DNA from: Rathayibacter_A sp036510655
GTDB lineage: Bacteria > Actinomycetota > Actinomycetes > Actinomycetales > Microbacteriaceae
Length of the DNA stretch: 64,000 nucleotides
Reading direction: 5' to 3'
NCBI GenBank assembly: GCA_036510655.1
Contig: DATCDQ010000031.1
Coordinates: 43,334-107,333 of the forward strand
The notes under the pieces are model-generated. The model was not told the DNA's origin. It searched no databases and was given only the letters and a program-made list of their open reading frames with translations. Position 1 is the stretch's first letter. Each line of letters starts with the position of its first letter. The position numbers and the translations under genes were made by a program. Positions 53,845 through 62,201 of this stretch are shown piece by piece.

Positions 53845-54819
53845 ATGGCGTCGACGACCGAGAAACTTCCGGTCGCCCAGCGCACGCACGCGTCGACGCT
53901 GATCCTCGCTCTCGCCTCGGCTGCCGCGTTCGGCACGAGTGGCGCCTTCGTGAAACCGCTGCTCGAGGCCGGTTGGTCCCCCGCAGCAGCGGTCGCCGTG
54001 CGTGCGGGAGGCGGCGGACTCGTTCTGCTGATCCCGGCACTGATCGCACTGCGCGGGCGCTACGGGCTTCTGCTTGCCCGGTGGAAACTGATCCTCGCCT
54101 ACGGCATCATCGCTGTCGTCGGCACCCAGGTGCTCTACTTCGCTGCAATCGAGCGGTTGCCCGTCGGCATCGCGCTACTGATCGAATACTCAGCCCCGAT
54201 CCTTCTGGTGCTGCTGGCTTGGGCGCGCACACGCATCCCGCCAACGCTGCTGGTGATCATCGGCGCCGTGCTAAGCATCGCAGGCTTGCTGCTGGTGATC
54301 AATCCGTCGGGCACCGGCGGGCTTGACCTCCTCGGCGTCGTGTTCGCGCTAGGCGCCGCAGTCTGCGTCGCCGGCTACTTTCTCCTGTCGGCCCTTCCGA
54401 CCGATCCGCTGCCGCCGGTCGTCGTCGTGTGCTCCGGCTTGCTCGTCGGCGCCATCGCCCTCACCGCCGTCGGCAGCGTCGGGCTGATCCCCTTCACGTT
54501 CTCCTTCAGCCCCGTCACTCTGCTGGGACACCCGGGCGTCTCCTGGCTCGTGCCGATGGGCGTCGTCGTGGTGGTCTCCACCGCATTCGCGTACCTGGCC
54601 GGGATTCTGGCCGCCGGCAAGCTTGGCTCGCGGGTCGCTTCATTCGTCGGCCTGCTCGAGGTCTTGTTCGCCATCCTGTTCGCCTGGTGGGTGCTCGGCG
54701 AGGTTCCAACGGTTCTGCAAGCCGCCGGCGGCGCGCTCATCGTGGGCGGAATCGTGATCGTGAAAATGGAACGACCGCGCAAGCCTGCCAAACTGGACGC
54801 GGCGAAGCTGCCCGCCTGA
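53845..54819 (+). CDS. EamA family (DMT) transporter
   Basis: 324 residues with ten membrane helices in two EamA repeats (ALASAAAFGTSGAFVKPLLE, LYFAAIERLPVGIALLIEYS in repeat one; VVFALGAAVCVAGYFLLSAL, LEVLFAILFAWWVLGEVPT in repeat two). Exports metabolites or drugs. The gene is 76 bases from and divergent to the CGNR regulator. Confidence 0.93.
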   Translation: MASTTEKLPVAQRTHASTLILALASAAAFGTSGAFVKPLLEAGWSPAAAVAVRAGGGGLVLLIPALIALRGRYGLLLARWKLILAYGIIAVVGTQVLYFAAIERLPVGIALLIEYSAPILLVLLAWARTRIPPTLLVIIGAVLSIAGLLLVINPSGTGGLDLLGVVFALGAAVCVAGYFLLSALPTDPLPPVVVVCSGLLVGAIALTAVGSVGLIPFTFSFSPVTLLGHPGVSWLVPMGVVVVVSTAFAYLAGILAAGKLGSRVASFVGLLEVLFAILFAWWVLGEVPTVLQAAGGALIVGGIVIVKMERPRKPAKLDAAKLPA

Positions 54820-54864
54820 AACTGATCGGCCGGCATCGCTTGGCCAGGGAGGAAACCAATTCGG

Positions 54865-55914
54865 ATGCGCGCCGTGCTGTTCGAACGATTCGGGGAGCAG
54901 CCGCACCTTGCGGATGTTCCGGCGCCGGCATGTGCGCCAGACGGTGCAATTATCCGGGTGAAGGCGACCGGGTTGTGCCGCAGCGATTGGCACGGCTGGA
55001 TGGGTCACGATTCGGGCATCCGGCTCCCCCACGTTCCCGGTCATGAATTCGCAGGAATCGTCGAAGAAGTGGGCAGTGCAGTCAGAAATTGGGCGCCGGG
55101 AGACCGTGTGACCGTTCCATTCATCTGCGCGTGCGGACAGTGCGAACAGTGCGCGGCCGGTGACCAGCAGGTGTGCGATCACCAGGAACAACCCGGTTTC
55201 ACGCAGTGGGGTTCGTTCGCCGAGCTCGTCTCGATCGCCCACGCGGACACCAAACTGATCTCCCTGCCCGAGACGCTCGATTTCGTGGCTGCCGCGGCTT
55301 TGGGCTGCCGGTTCGCGACCGCCTACCGCGCCATCATGACGCAGGGGCGCGTCGCGCCCGGCGAGTGGGTGGCCGTTCACGGCTGCGGTGGGGTCGGGCT
55401 GTCGGCCATCATGATCGCAGTTGCAGCGGGTGCGCAGGTCGTCGCAGTCGATGTGTCCTCCGATGCGCTCGCGCGCGCCGACGAGCTCGGTGCCGTTGCG
55501 GTTTCCGGGCGCGGCGACGTCGCATCCGTCGTTCGCGGGGTGACCGGTGGTGGCGCTCACCTGTCGCTGGATGCCTACGGCAGCGCAGAGACCAGCGAGA
55601 ACTCGATCCGCAGTCTGCGCAAACGCGGCCGCCATGTGCAGGTCGGACTGCTGGCGGGCGCCGACGCGGTTGTCGGCGTGCCGATGGCAGACGTCATCGC
55701 CAATGAGTGGGAAATCCGCGGCAGCCACGGCATGGCCGCACACGAGTATCCGGCGACGCTCGCGGCGATCGCTGACGGCAGCATCGACCCGCGGCGCCTG
55801 GTCGGCCGCACGATCACGCTGGATGAAGCCCCCGTCGCGCTTGCCACAATGGATGCCGCCGCGCATTCGGGCATGACCGTCATCACGCTCGCGCCGGCTG
55901 CTGCTCGACGGTGA
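54865..55914 (+). CDS. Zinc-dependent alcohol dehydrogenase
   Basis: 349 residues. Catalytic zinc ligands Cys38 and His60 (GLCRSDWHG, VPGHEFAG), structural zinc cysteines Cys90, Cys93, Cys96 and Cys104 (CACGQCEQCAAGDQQVC), and NAD fold VHGCGGVGLSAIMIAV. It oxidises an alcohol or reduces an aldehyde with NAD(P). The 3' end overlaps the convergent membrane-protein gene by 32 bases. Confidence 0.95.
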   Translation: MRAVLFERFGEQPHLADVPAPACAPDGAIIRVKATGLCRSDWHGWMGHDSGIRLPHVPGHEFAGIVEEVGSAVRNWAPGDRVTVPFICACGQCEQCAAGDQQVCDHQEQPGFTQWGSFAELVSIAHADTKLISLPETLDFVAAAALGCRFATAYRAIMTQGRVAPGEWVAVHGCGGVGLSAIMIAVAAGAQVVAVDVSSDALARADELGAVAVSGRGDVASVVRGVTGGGAHLSLDAYGSAETSENSIRSLRKRGRHVQVGLLAGADAVVGVPMADVIANEWEIRGSHGMAAHEYPATLAAIADGSIDPRRLVGRTITLDEAPVALATMDAAAHSGMTVITLAPAAARR

Positions 55915-56503
55915 TCAGGCGAGCGACAGGCGCCTGCACGGAGTCCAGCGCGAACGGAAGCAGTGCGATGCCGAAAAGCGCCATCGCCTCCGCGTAGGCG
56001 GGATGAGCGAACGTCGTCAGTTCGCCGAGCAACATCATCAAGATGAACGGCACGATGGAGCCGGCGAGCAGAATGGCCGGGAGCCGCAACTGGCGTTGAC
56101 GCAGCAGGGCGAAGCCCAACATGATCGGCAGGATCAACAGAGCGAAGAACAGGATGGTCGTGCCGATCTCAAACACGCCGAGAGACTCTGCGGTCGCGCC
56201 GGTGATCAAGCCCCAGAGGGTCATCGCAGCGAACAACCCGAACGTCACGACCAGCAGGCGACGAACCCAGCGCGTGAATCCGCCGGAATCGAGCCGTGGC
56301 TCAATCTGCATCAGAACGACGGCGAGGAGCAGATACGCCGCGGCGTCGCCAAAGTTCATTCCGGCGATCATCCAGTCGTGACCGCCTTCCCAGTTCCACG
56401 GCGGCGGGGTGCCGACGACGAAACCCTGCCAAAGGGCATCCGTGATGGCGATGGTGGAGAGCATGGCTGCGGCCGCGAGGCCGGCCAGAGGGAGCAGTTT
56501 CAT
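55883..56503 (-). CDS. Hypothetical multi-pass membrane protein
   Basis: 206 residues from ATG 56503 (AAGGA seven bases before). About six membrane helices, starting with LLPLAGLAAAAMLSTIAITD, with PPPWNWEGGHDWMIAGMNFG in the first loop. I do not recognise the family. The frame extends to 56767, but that part is charged and overlaps the kinase promoter region. Confidence 0.82.
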   Translation of the reverse strand: MKLLPLAGLAAAAMLSTIAITDALWQGFVVGTPPPWNWEGGHDWMIAGMNFGDAAAYLLLAVVLMQIEPRLDSGGFTRWVRRLLVVTFGLFAAMTLWGLITGATAESLGVFEIGTTILFFALLILPIMLGFALLRQRQLRLPAILLAGSIVPFILMMLLGELTTFAHPAYAEAMALFGIALLPFALDSVQAPVARLITVEQQPARA

Positions 56504-56663
56504 GGCATGTCCTTGTCTGTGGAGCTGATGGATGCCGCCAGTCTGCGCGTTTGTACCGGTTCGTGCGTCCTCCGCCGGTCGGCGAATTCTTAGCGAGAAG
56601 GCGGATGCCGCTTCCGACCTTCTACGGATGCGGTTATGTCCGGTCGTCGATAGCCTGGGCAGC

Positions 56664-58583
56664 ATGAGGCTCACGGCGCCGCGGCTCAGCGAGTGGGTTG
56701 TCGCCGCCGCGATCGGCGTTTCAATCCTGGTTTTTCTCTTGCCGGCGACCGAGTGGGCTGCAGTCATCGCGCCGCTATCCGCGATCGCTGTGCTCGGGAT
56801 GCGGCAGTTGCCAGTGACCGCCGCCGTTTCGCTCGCTGCGTTGCAACTCGGCTACGCGCTGCTTCAGGTGCCCTCGGAGAATCCGGCCGCACTGGCGCCC
56901 GGCATCGTCGCGCTCTATTCACTCGGTAGATACTGTGCCAGCCTGACGCGGGGCCCGATCGTCGCGGTCATCTACCTGTTGACCGCGCTGGTGGCCATCG
57001 AGTTCACGCTTGGCAACATCATCTTCGGCACGATGCTCTTCGGCAGCGCCTATGCGTTCGGCTGTATCGTGCGTCGCCGGTCGACCACGGCGCGCCGGGC
57101 CCGTCGCGACGCCTCCGCACTCGAGGCGATCGACGTCGACGGATTGGCGGCCGGTGTGGTTGCCGACGAGCGGGCTCGGCTCGGCGGCCAGGCGCTGGGG
57201 GTCATCCGCAGCGCGGTCGATGCAATGATGAGCGATGCGGCTGCGGCATCGGCCGAATTAGATCCACAGCCGATCGACCGGATCACCGAGCGCGGCAGGG
57301 CGGCGATCACCGAGCTGCGTTGGCTTCTCGGACTGCTGCGCACCGAAAATGAGCCCGCGCTTCCGCGCGCTCGAGTCGCCCGCCGATACTGGATCACAGA
57401 TTTCGCCTTGATCCTGGTGTTGCTCGCACTGACGCTGCTCGACGGTCAGATCCCGGGCGAGCCTACGCCAACGCCGCTCGGGTGGGTACTGTTGCTCGCC
57501 CTTCCGCTGACACTCCTGCTGCGTCGGGCGCAGCCTGTGGCCGGTTGTCTGATCGCAGCCCTCCTCGTCGGCGCGTTGAGCGTAGCCGGCGTGCCCGTGT
57601 TCATCGGTACCGCGGCCGGTGCGCTCGTCACCCTGTGCCTGCTGGCGTGGTCTGTGGCGGTTTGTGGCAGCGCATCGGCCTGGGCCGGTCTCGCCGCGCT
57701 CGTCGCCGCCACGCTGTGGCCGGTGCTGGACGGGGATCCGCAGAACATTCCCATGCTCCTGGTCATGTTCGGCCTCCCGGGGTTCGCCGGGCACGAGTGG
57801 AGCGCGCAGGACCACGAGGCTCGACATGCGCACGTGAAGGCCGCAACTCTGCAGGCCGGCATCGACGCCCACGTCGAACGGGCGGTGCGCGAAGAGCGCC
57901 TTCGCATCGCCCGCGACCTGCACGACGTGACCAGTCACGCGGTCGGCATCATGGTGCTGCAGGCGTCAGCCGCACAGGCGCTGAGAACGTCCGATGTGCA
58001 CGCGGCGAGACGCGCGCCGCAGATCGTGACGTCTGCCGGCAGCCAAGCGCTGTCCGAACTGACGACGCTGTTCGACCTACTGGATGCTGGCGCAATTGGC
58101 GCACCCGGACTCGCGCAGCAGAGCCACGAATCCCTCCAGTCGCTCATCGAGCGGATGCGCGCCGCAGGTATGCGCATCCGCGTGGTCGATGCAGCTGCCC
58201 GGGACCGGATGTCTGCCCCTTCTGGCGGACTCGACAGCCCGATCTCGGGTTCCGTCGAGCAAATCACCTATCGTGTCGTCCAGGAGGCGCTGACGAACGT
58301 GGCGCGTCACGCACCGCTCGCGGCGGTCGTCATCCGTGTGGCCGCGACTGCCGAGTGCTACGAGATCTCTGTGACGAACGGGGGCTGCATCAGACCGCCG
58401 GATGCGCCTCTGTCCGGCTTCGGGCTGGCCGGGCTGGCGGAGCGAGTGCGAGCATCCGCCGGTGCATTCGCCGCGGGGCCGGAACCGAACGGCGGCTATC
58501 GGGTTTGGGCGCGAATACCGCTCCGCCACGATCAGGCAGCGGCCGCGGAGCGTGCGACGAACGGATCGGAGGGCGCGACATGA
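56664..58583 (+). CDS. Sensor histidine kinase (HisKA_3/NarL-type) with a degenerate first DHp
   Basis: 639 residues. After a membrane block (residues 10-135), residues 165-228 resemble a DHp helix pair (ADERARLGGQALGVIRSAV, ITERGRAAITELRWLLGLLR) but Leu178 stands where the phosphorylated His belongs. A second membrane block (245-375) follows, then a canonical DHp with His420 (EERLRIARDLHDVTSHAVGI) and an ATPase domain (ITYRVVQEALTNVARHAP, FGLAGLAERVRASAGAF). The cognate LuxR-type regulator overlaps the stop. Confidence 0.9.
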   Translation: MRLTAPRLSEWVVAAAIGVSILVFLLPATEWAAVIAPLSAIAVLGMRQLPVTAAVSLAALQLGYALLQVPSENPAALAPGIVALYSLGRYCASLTRGPIVAVIYLLTALVAIEFTLGNIIFGTMLFGSAYAFGCIVRRRSTTARRARRDASALEAIDVDGLAAGVVADERARLGGQALGVIRSAVDAMMSDAAAASAELDPQPIDRITERGRAAITELRWLLGLLRTENEPALPRARVARRYWITDFALILVLLALTLLDGQIPGEPTPTPLGWVLLLALPLTLLLRRAQPVAGCLIAALLVGALSVAGVPVFIGTAAGALVTLCLLAWSVAVCGSASAWAGLAALVAATLWPVLDGDPQNIPMLLVMFGLPGFAGHEWSAQDHEARHAHVKAATLQAGIDAHVERAVREERLRIARDLHDVTSHAVGIMVLQASAAQALRTSDVHAARRAPQIVTSAGSQALSELTTLFDLLDAGAIGAPGLAQQSHESLQSLIERMRAAGMRIRVVDAAARDRMSAPSGGLDSPISGSVEQITYRVVQEALTNVARHAPLAAVVIRVAATAECYEISVTNGGCIRPPDAPLSGFGLAGLAERVRASAGAFAAGPEPNGGYRVWARIPLRHDQAAAAERATNGSEGAT

Positions 58584-59227
58584 TCCGAGTCGTGATCGCG
58601 GACGACCACGATCTGATCCGAGGCGGACTGAAGGCGATCCTGCACGCCGAACCCGATCTGGTCGTAGTGGGCGAGGCAGCCGACGGGGCGTCGGCGGCGC
58701 GGGTCGCGGCATCCGAATCAGCGGACATCGTGCTGATGGACGTGCAGATGCCCGGATCGGACGGGATCGACGGCCTGCACAAACTGGCCGAGTCACGGCC
58801 ACAGGCACGCGCCCTGATGCTCACGACGTTCGACCTAGACGAGTACGTCTTCGCCGCGCTGCGTGCAGGGGCCAGCGGCTTTCTGCTCAAGACGACGCCA
58901 CCCGCGGAATTGGCTTCGGCGATTCGCGCAAGTCGCGGCGGGGACTTGTTGTTCGCACCGAGCGTGACCCGTCGGCTGGTCGAAGCCTACGTGCGGCGTC
59001 CACCCACACCGGGCGGGGTGCCCATGGAACTGTCGAGCCTGACGCAACGAGAACTCGAGGTGTTCCGCGCGGTCGCGCGTGGGCTGTCGAACGCCGAGAT
59101 CAGCGCCGCATTGTTCATGGGCGAGGCGACGGTCAAGTCGCACGTCACACGCATCCTCGCCAAACTCGCGCTACGCGATCGCGTGCAGGCCGTCGTGCTG
59201 GCCTACGAATGCGGCCTCGCCGGGTGA
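58580..59227 (+). CDS. NarL/LuxR-type response regulator
   Basis: 215 residues. Receiver domain IADDHDLIRGGLKAILHA with phosphoacceptor Asp near 54 (IVLMDVQMPGSDGIDGL) and the Lys/Thr switch residues (LTTFDLDEY, LLKTTPPAEL); C-terminal LuxR helix-turn-helix LTQRELEVFRAVARGLSNAE, EATVKSHVTRILAKLALRDR. It is coupled (ATGA) to the histidine kinase. Confidence 0.96.
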   Translation: MIRVVIADDHDLIRGGLKAILHAEPDLVVVGEAADGASAARVAASESADIVLMDVQMPGSDGIDGLHKLAESRPQARALMLTTFDLDEYVFAALRAGASGFLLKTTPPAELASAIRASRGGDLLFAPSVTRRLVEAYVRRPPTPGGVPMELSSLTQRELEVFRAVARGLSNAEISAALFMGEATVKSHVTRILAKLALRDRVQAVVLAYECGLAG

Positions 59228-59274
59228 ACTCGGGGCACACGCCGAACGCCCCGGCGGAACTGCTGAGCGGCGAC

Positions 59275-59544
59275 CTATGTCAGTGTCTCGCGCCGCCGAC
59301 GGTACTCTTCCTCGTCGATGTCGCCCCGCGCGTACCGCTCGTCGAGGATCTTACGAGCCGACCCGAGCTCCGGGCCGGCCCCCTGCACGCCACCCTGCGG
59401 TATCGCACCGCGATCGACGCGCGCAAACCGGATGATGAGCAGGACAATCAGCACCACGATTCCAGCGAGTACCAGCATCCCGACAGCCATCAACGGCCAC
59501 ATGCCGACCATGCCGCCGTATCCGTGCCTGATCATGAGCGTCAT
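59275..59544 (-). CDS. SHOCT domain membrane protein
   Basis: About 86-89 residues. One membrane helix (MWPLMAVGMLVLAGIVVLIV), then the SHOCT helical pair ILDERYARGDIDEEEYRRRR at the C-terminus. The start could be ATG 59544 or ATG 59535, which has a better-spaced GAAGGGA. SHOCT proteins often sit with copper or stress genes, none adjacent here. Upstream lies the 19-bp repeat array. Confidence 0.9.
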   Translation of the reverse strand: MTLMIRHGYGGMVGMWPLMAVGMLVLAGIVVLIVLLIIRFARVDRGAIPQGGVQGAGPELGSARKILDERYARGDIDEEEYRRRRETLT

Positions 59545-59578
59545 TCCCTTCGGGGTCGTGAACCCGCTTTATCGCCTC

Positions 59579-59654
59579 TGAGCTTGTCTTCAGAATCTGA
59601 GCTTGTCTTCAGAATCTGAACTTGTCTTCAGAATCCGAACTGATCATCAGTATC
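59579..59654. repeat. Four 19-bp direct repeats upstream of the SHOCT gene
   Basis: Units TGAGCTTGTCTTCAGAATC (59579-59597 and 59598-59616, identical), TGAACTTGTCTTCAGAATC (59617-59635) and a diverged CGAACTGATCATCAGTATC (59636-59654). The array is 35-110 bases from the SHOCT start, a typical place for regulator-binding sites. Confidence 0.9.
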
Positions 59655-59685
59655 CGCCCGGTCGATGTGAACCGGCCAACGTCAG

Positions 59686-60003
59686 CTATGAATGCGCAGT
59701 GAGTCGCGGCACACTGCGAATCCTACCGGGCAGGAACGGCAACACGGGGGCGGAATAGACGAGAGCGGCCGGGTGGTCCGGGTCGAGCGTCGCGCGGGCC
59801 GATCCGTACGTCCACACCCTGTTGTGCAAAAAGACGGAAACGGTCAAGTCCCCGCCGCGCGGGTACTGCCACGTGCCTGTGCCCCACTGCGCCGGCTGGC
59901 CGCGACCGTTGAACACGACCGTCGGTTTGGGATGCCACGGTAGCCGCGGTCTGCGAAGTGTCAGCTCGAAACGGTTCGCAGAGGCCGGTGTAGCTGGGTT
60001 CAC
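59686..60003 (-). CDS. Hypothetical protein
   Basis: 105 residues. The middle reads like a beta-rich fold (FELTLRRPRLPWHPKPTVVF, WQYPRGGDLTVSVFLHNRVW). No family recognised. The frame overlaps nothing else coding. Confidence 0.6.
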   Translation of the reverse strand: MNPATPASANRFELTLRRPRLPWHPKPTVVFNGRGQPAQWGTGTWQYPRGGDLTVSVFLHNRVWTYGSARATLDPDHPAALVYSAPVLPFLPGRIRSVPRLTAHS

Positions 60004-60040
60004 CGTCTCAGCCTACGGCGGCAAATCTAGACTGGAGACC

Positions 60041-60643
60041 GTGCGCAAGCCCAACAGCACGGTCGTGATCCTCGTCGGCGCGGTCACGGACGCGATTTTC
60101 ACCGAGCTCGACACGCTGCCCAACGTTCGCGCCGCGTCCATCCGGGCCGATTCGCCGATTTCGGAGCGCGAGTTCCTCAGCCGGGCCCACACCGCGTATG
60201 TGGTGCACGATCACGACCCGCTCGAGGCGGTGCAACAGGCCTGGATTGGCTTCTACGACGAGACGGCGCCGCTCGGCACCATCGAAGTATCCGTTCTGGA
60301 GGCACGAGCTGCGCTCCGTGGAGAGGCCACGACACTGCCCGACTACTACCTCGTTCTCGATCCGGATGCCCTGTCGCCCACCGCAAAGCACTGGTGGTTC
60401 GGCGCGCTCGCTGCGGTCGCGCCGAGTCGGGTGGTGCCGTGCGCCGCATCCGCTGCCGGCGTCGCAGGCGCGCTCAGCCGCCTGCCGCCGGGACGCTGGT
60501 GGCCGGAACCGCCCGATGGGTGGCTGATGTCGCTGGACCGTTACGTTCCGGATGCCGGGATGGCGACATTGGCCGCCTTCGCGCCCTCAACTCCGTTTGA
60601 GCGGAGGACGCGCACCGCGCGGCATCGCGCGACGGAGGCATGA
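60041..60643 (+). CDS. Hypothetical protein
   Basis: 200 residues from a GTG at 60041 with GGAG upstream; the frame continues back to 59822, but that part overlaps the opposite gene. A NAD-fold-like opening (STVVILVGAVTDAIFTELDT) and RWWPEPPDGWLMSLDRYVPD can be seen. It is protein-like but I cannot name the family. Confidence 0.68.
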   Translation: MRKPNSTVVILVGAVTDAIFTELDTLPNVRAASIRADSPISEREFLSRAHTAYVVHDHDPLEAVQQAWIGFYDETAPLGTIEVSVLEARAALRGEATTLPDYYLVLDPDALSPTAKHWWFGALAAVAPSRVVPCAASAAGVAGALSRLPPGRWWPEPPDGWLMSLDRYVPDAGMATLAAFAPSTPFERRTRTARHRATEA

Positions 60644-60713
60644 CGACTTTCGGGCGGACCGGAATACGAGTCGTTTGCAGTGACTTGTAGGTTGAGCACC
60701 CTGGAAGGAATCC

Positions 60714-62183
60714 ATGAACTCGAGCACGCGCACCGGAATCGGGTTACGATCCGAACGCGGACCGCTGTTGACCGCCCTGATGCTCTCAACGGCCTTGGTA
60801 GCGCTCGACTCGACGATCATCGCGACGGCCGTGCCGTCGATCGTGAAAGACCTCGGCGGCTTCAGCCAGTTCCCGTGGTTGTTCTCGATCTACCTGCTGG
60901 CTCAAGCGGTGACCGTTCCGTTGTACGGGCGGTTCGCCGACATCTTCGGCCGCAAGCCTGTGATGCTGTTCGGCATCGGCATCTTCCTACTCGGATCAGT
61001 GCTCAGCGGTTTGGCATGGAGCATGCCCGTGCTGATCCTGTTCCGCGCGATTCAGGGCATCGGCGCCGGCGCGGTCGCACCGATGAGTATGACGATCGCC
61101 GGCGACGTGTACACCGTGGTCGAGCGGGCGAAGGTTCAGGGCTATCTGGCTGCCGTCTGGGGGCTGTCCTCCGTGATCGGCCCGGCGATCGGCGGCATCT
61201 TCTCGGACTACCTGTCGTGGCGGTGGATCTTCTACGTGAACGTTCCGATCTGTTTGCTCGCTGCGCTCATGATCTGGCGCAGTTTCCACGAGAACGCGAG
61301 CAGGAGCGCGCAGAAGATCGACTACCCCGGAGCCGTGCTCCTGACAGGCGGAACGACGCTGCTGATCCTCGGGCTGCTCGAAGGCGGGGTGTCCTGGGCG
61401 TGGGATTCGGCGTTGGGCATCGGCATCTTCGTGCTCGCCGCGGTGCTCCTAATCGGGTTCGTCATCGTCGAAAAGCGGGTGAAGCATCCGATTCTTCCGC
61501 TCTGGGTGTTCAGCCGACGCATCCTGCTGACGAGCACGCTCGCGTCAGCGGTGGTCGGTGCGATCGTGATCGGGCTGTCGTCCTACCTGCCGACGTTCGC
61601 GCAGGTGGTGCTCGGAACGAGCGCGCTCGTGGCGGGCTTCGCACTGGCGTTCCTCACTCTCGGCTGGCCGATCACCGCTGCACTGGCTGGCCGCTTTTAT
61701 CTGCGAATCGGTTTCCGGGCGACGGCATTGATCGGCACGGCCTTCGTGCTGCTCGGCACCAGCCTGATGCTGATGCTCAGTGCGCACTCACAGGTGTGGG
61801 AGATCGCCCTGTTCTGCGCGATCATCGGCGCCGGGATGGGGCTGGTTGCAACGCCGACGCTGATCGCGGCGCAAGCGAGCGTCGACTGGGACGTGCGCGG
61901 CGTCGTGACCGGCAACAACATGTTCGCCCGTTCAGTCGGCAGCGCGGTGGGTGTTGCGGTATTCGGGGCGATCGTGAATGCGAGCGCCGGCGGCGCTGGT
62001 GGCACGCCATCCGCACTCGACCTGGTCGCGGGCACGCACCTGGTGTTCCTGGCGATCGTCGCCCTCGCGGTCGGGATGCTCGTGACCGTCTCGTTCATGC
62101 CGGGCCGCGAAGCCCTCGTCGGACTCACGCGGCCTGCTGAGGCTGGCGCGGTTGAGAGGTCGAGCGACAGCGCCACCGCGTGA
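60714..62183 (+). CDS. DHA2-type MFS multidrug exporter
   Basis: 489 residues with fourteen predicted membrane helices. The DHA2 signatures are clear: ALDSTIIATAVPSIVKDLGG (motif D-like), PLYGRFADIFGRKPVMLFGI and AIQGIGAGAVAPMSMTIAGD (motif C-like). Related to EmrB/QacA drug pumps driven by proton motive force. GGAAGGAATCC precedes the ATG. Confidence 0.94.
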   Translation: MNSSTRTGIGLRSERGPLLTALMLSTALVALDSTIIATAVPSIVKDLGGFSQFPWLFSIYLLAQAVTVPLYGRFADIFGRKPVMLFGIGIFLLGSVLSGLAWSMPVLILFRAIQGIGAGAVAPMSMTIAGDVYTVVERAKVQGYLAAVWGLSSVIGPAIGGIFSDYLSWRWIFYVNVPICLLAALMIWRSFHENASRSAQKIDYPGAVLLTGGTTLLILGLLEGGVSWAWDSALGIGIFVLAAVLLIGFVIVEKRVKHPILPLWVFSRRILLTSTLASAVVGAIVIGLSSYLPTFAQVVLGTSALVAGFALAFLTLGWPITAALAGRFYLRIGFRATALIGTAFVLLGTSLMLMLSAHSQVWEIALFCAIIGAGMGLVATPTLIAAQASVDWDVRGVVTGNNMFARSVGSAVGVAVFGAIVNASAGGAGGTPSALDLVAGTHLVFLAIVALAVGMLVTVSFMPGREALVGLTRPAEAGAVERSSDSATA

Positions 62184-62201
62184 CCAGGTGCCGAGCCGCT
62201 C

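Noticed and set aside
54640..55866. Reverse frame of 408 codons
   Set aside because: Antisense to the alcohol dehydrogenase and the end of the EamA gene; no family pattern.
57482..58579. Forward frame of 581 codons running into the response regulator
   Set aside because: Only the part from 58580 is real; the upstream Arg/Gly-rich part is a shadow of the histidine kinase.
60680..62140. Alternative forward frame of 486 codons
   Set aside because: Frame-shifted shadow of the MFS exporter, rich in Arg and lacking membrane helices.
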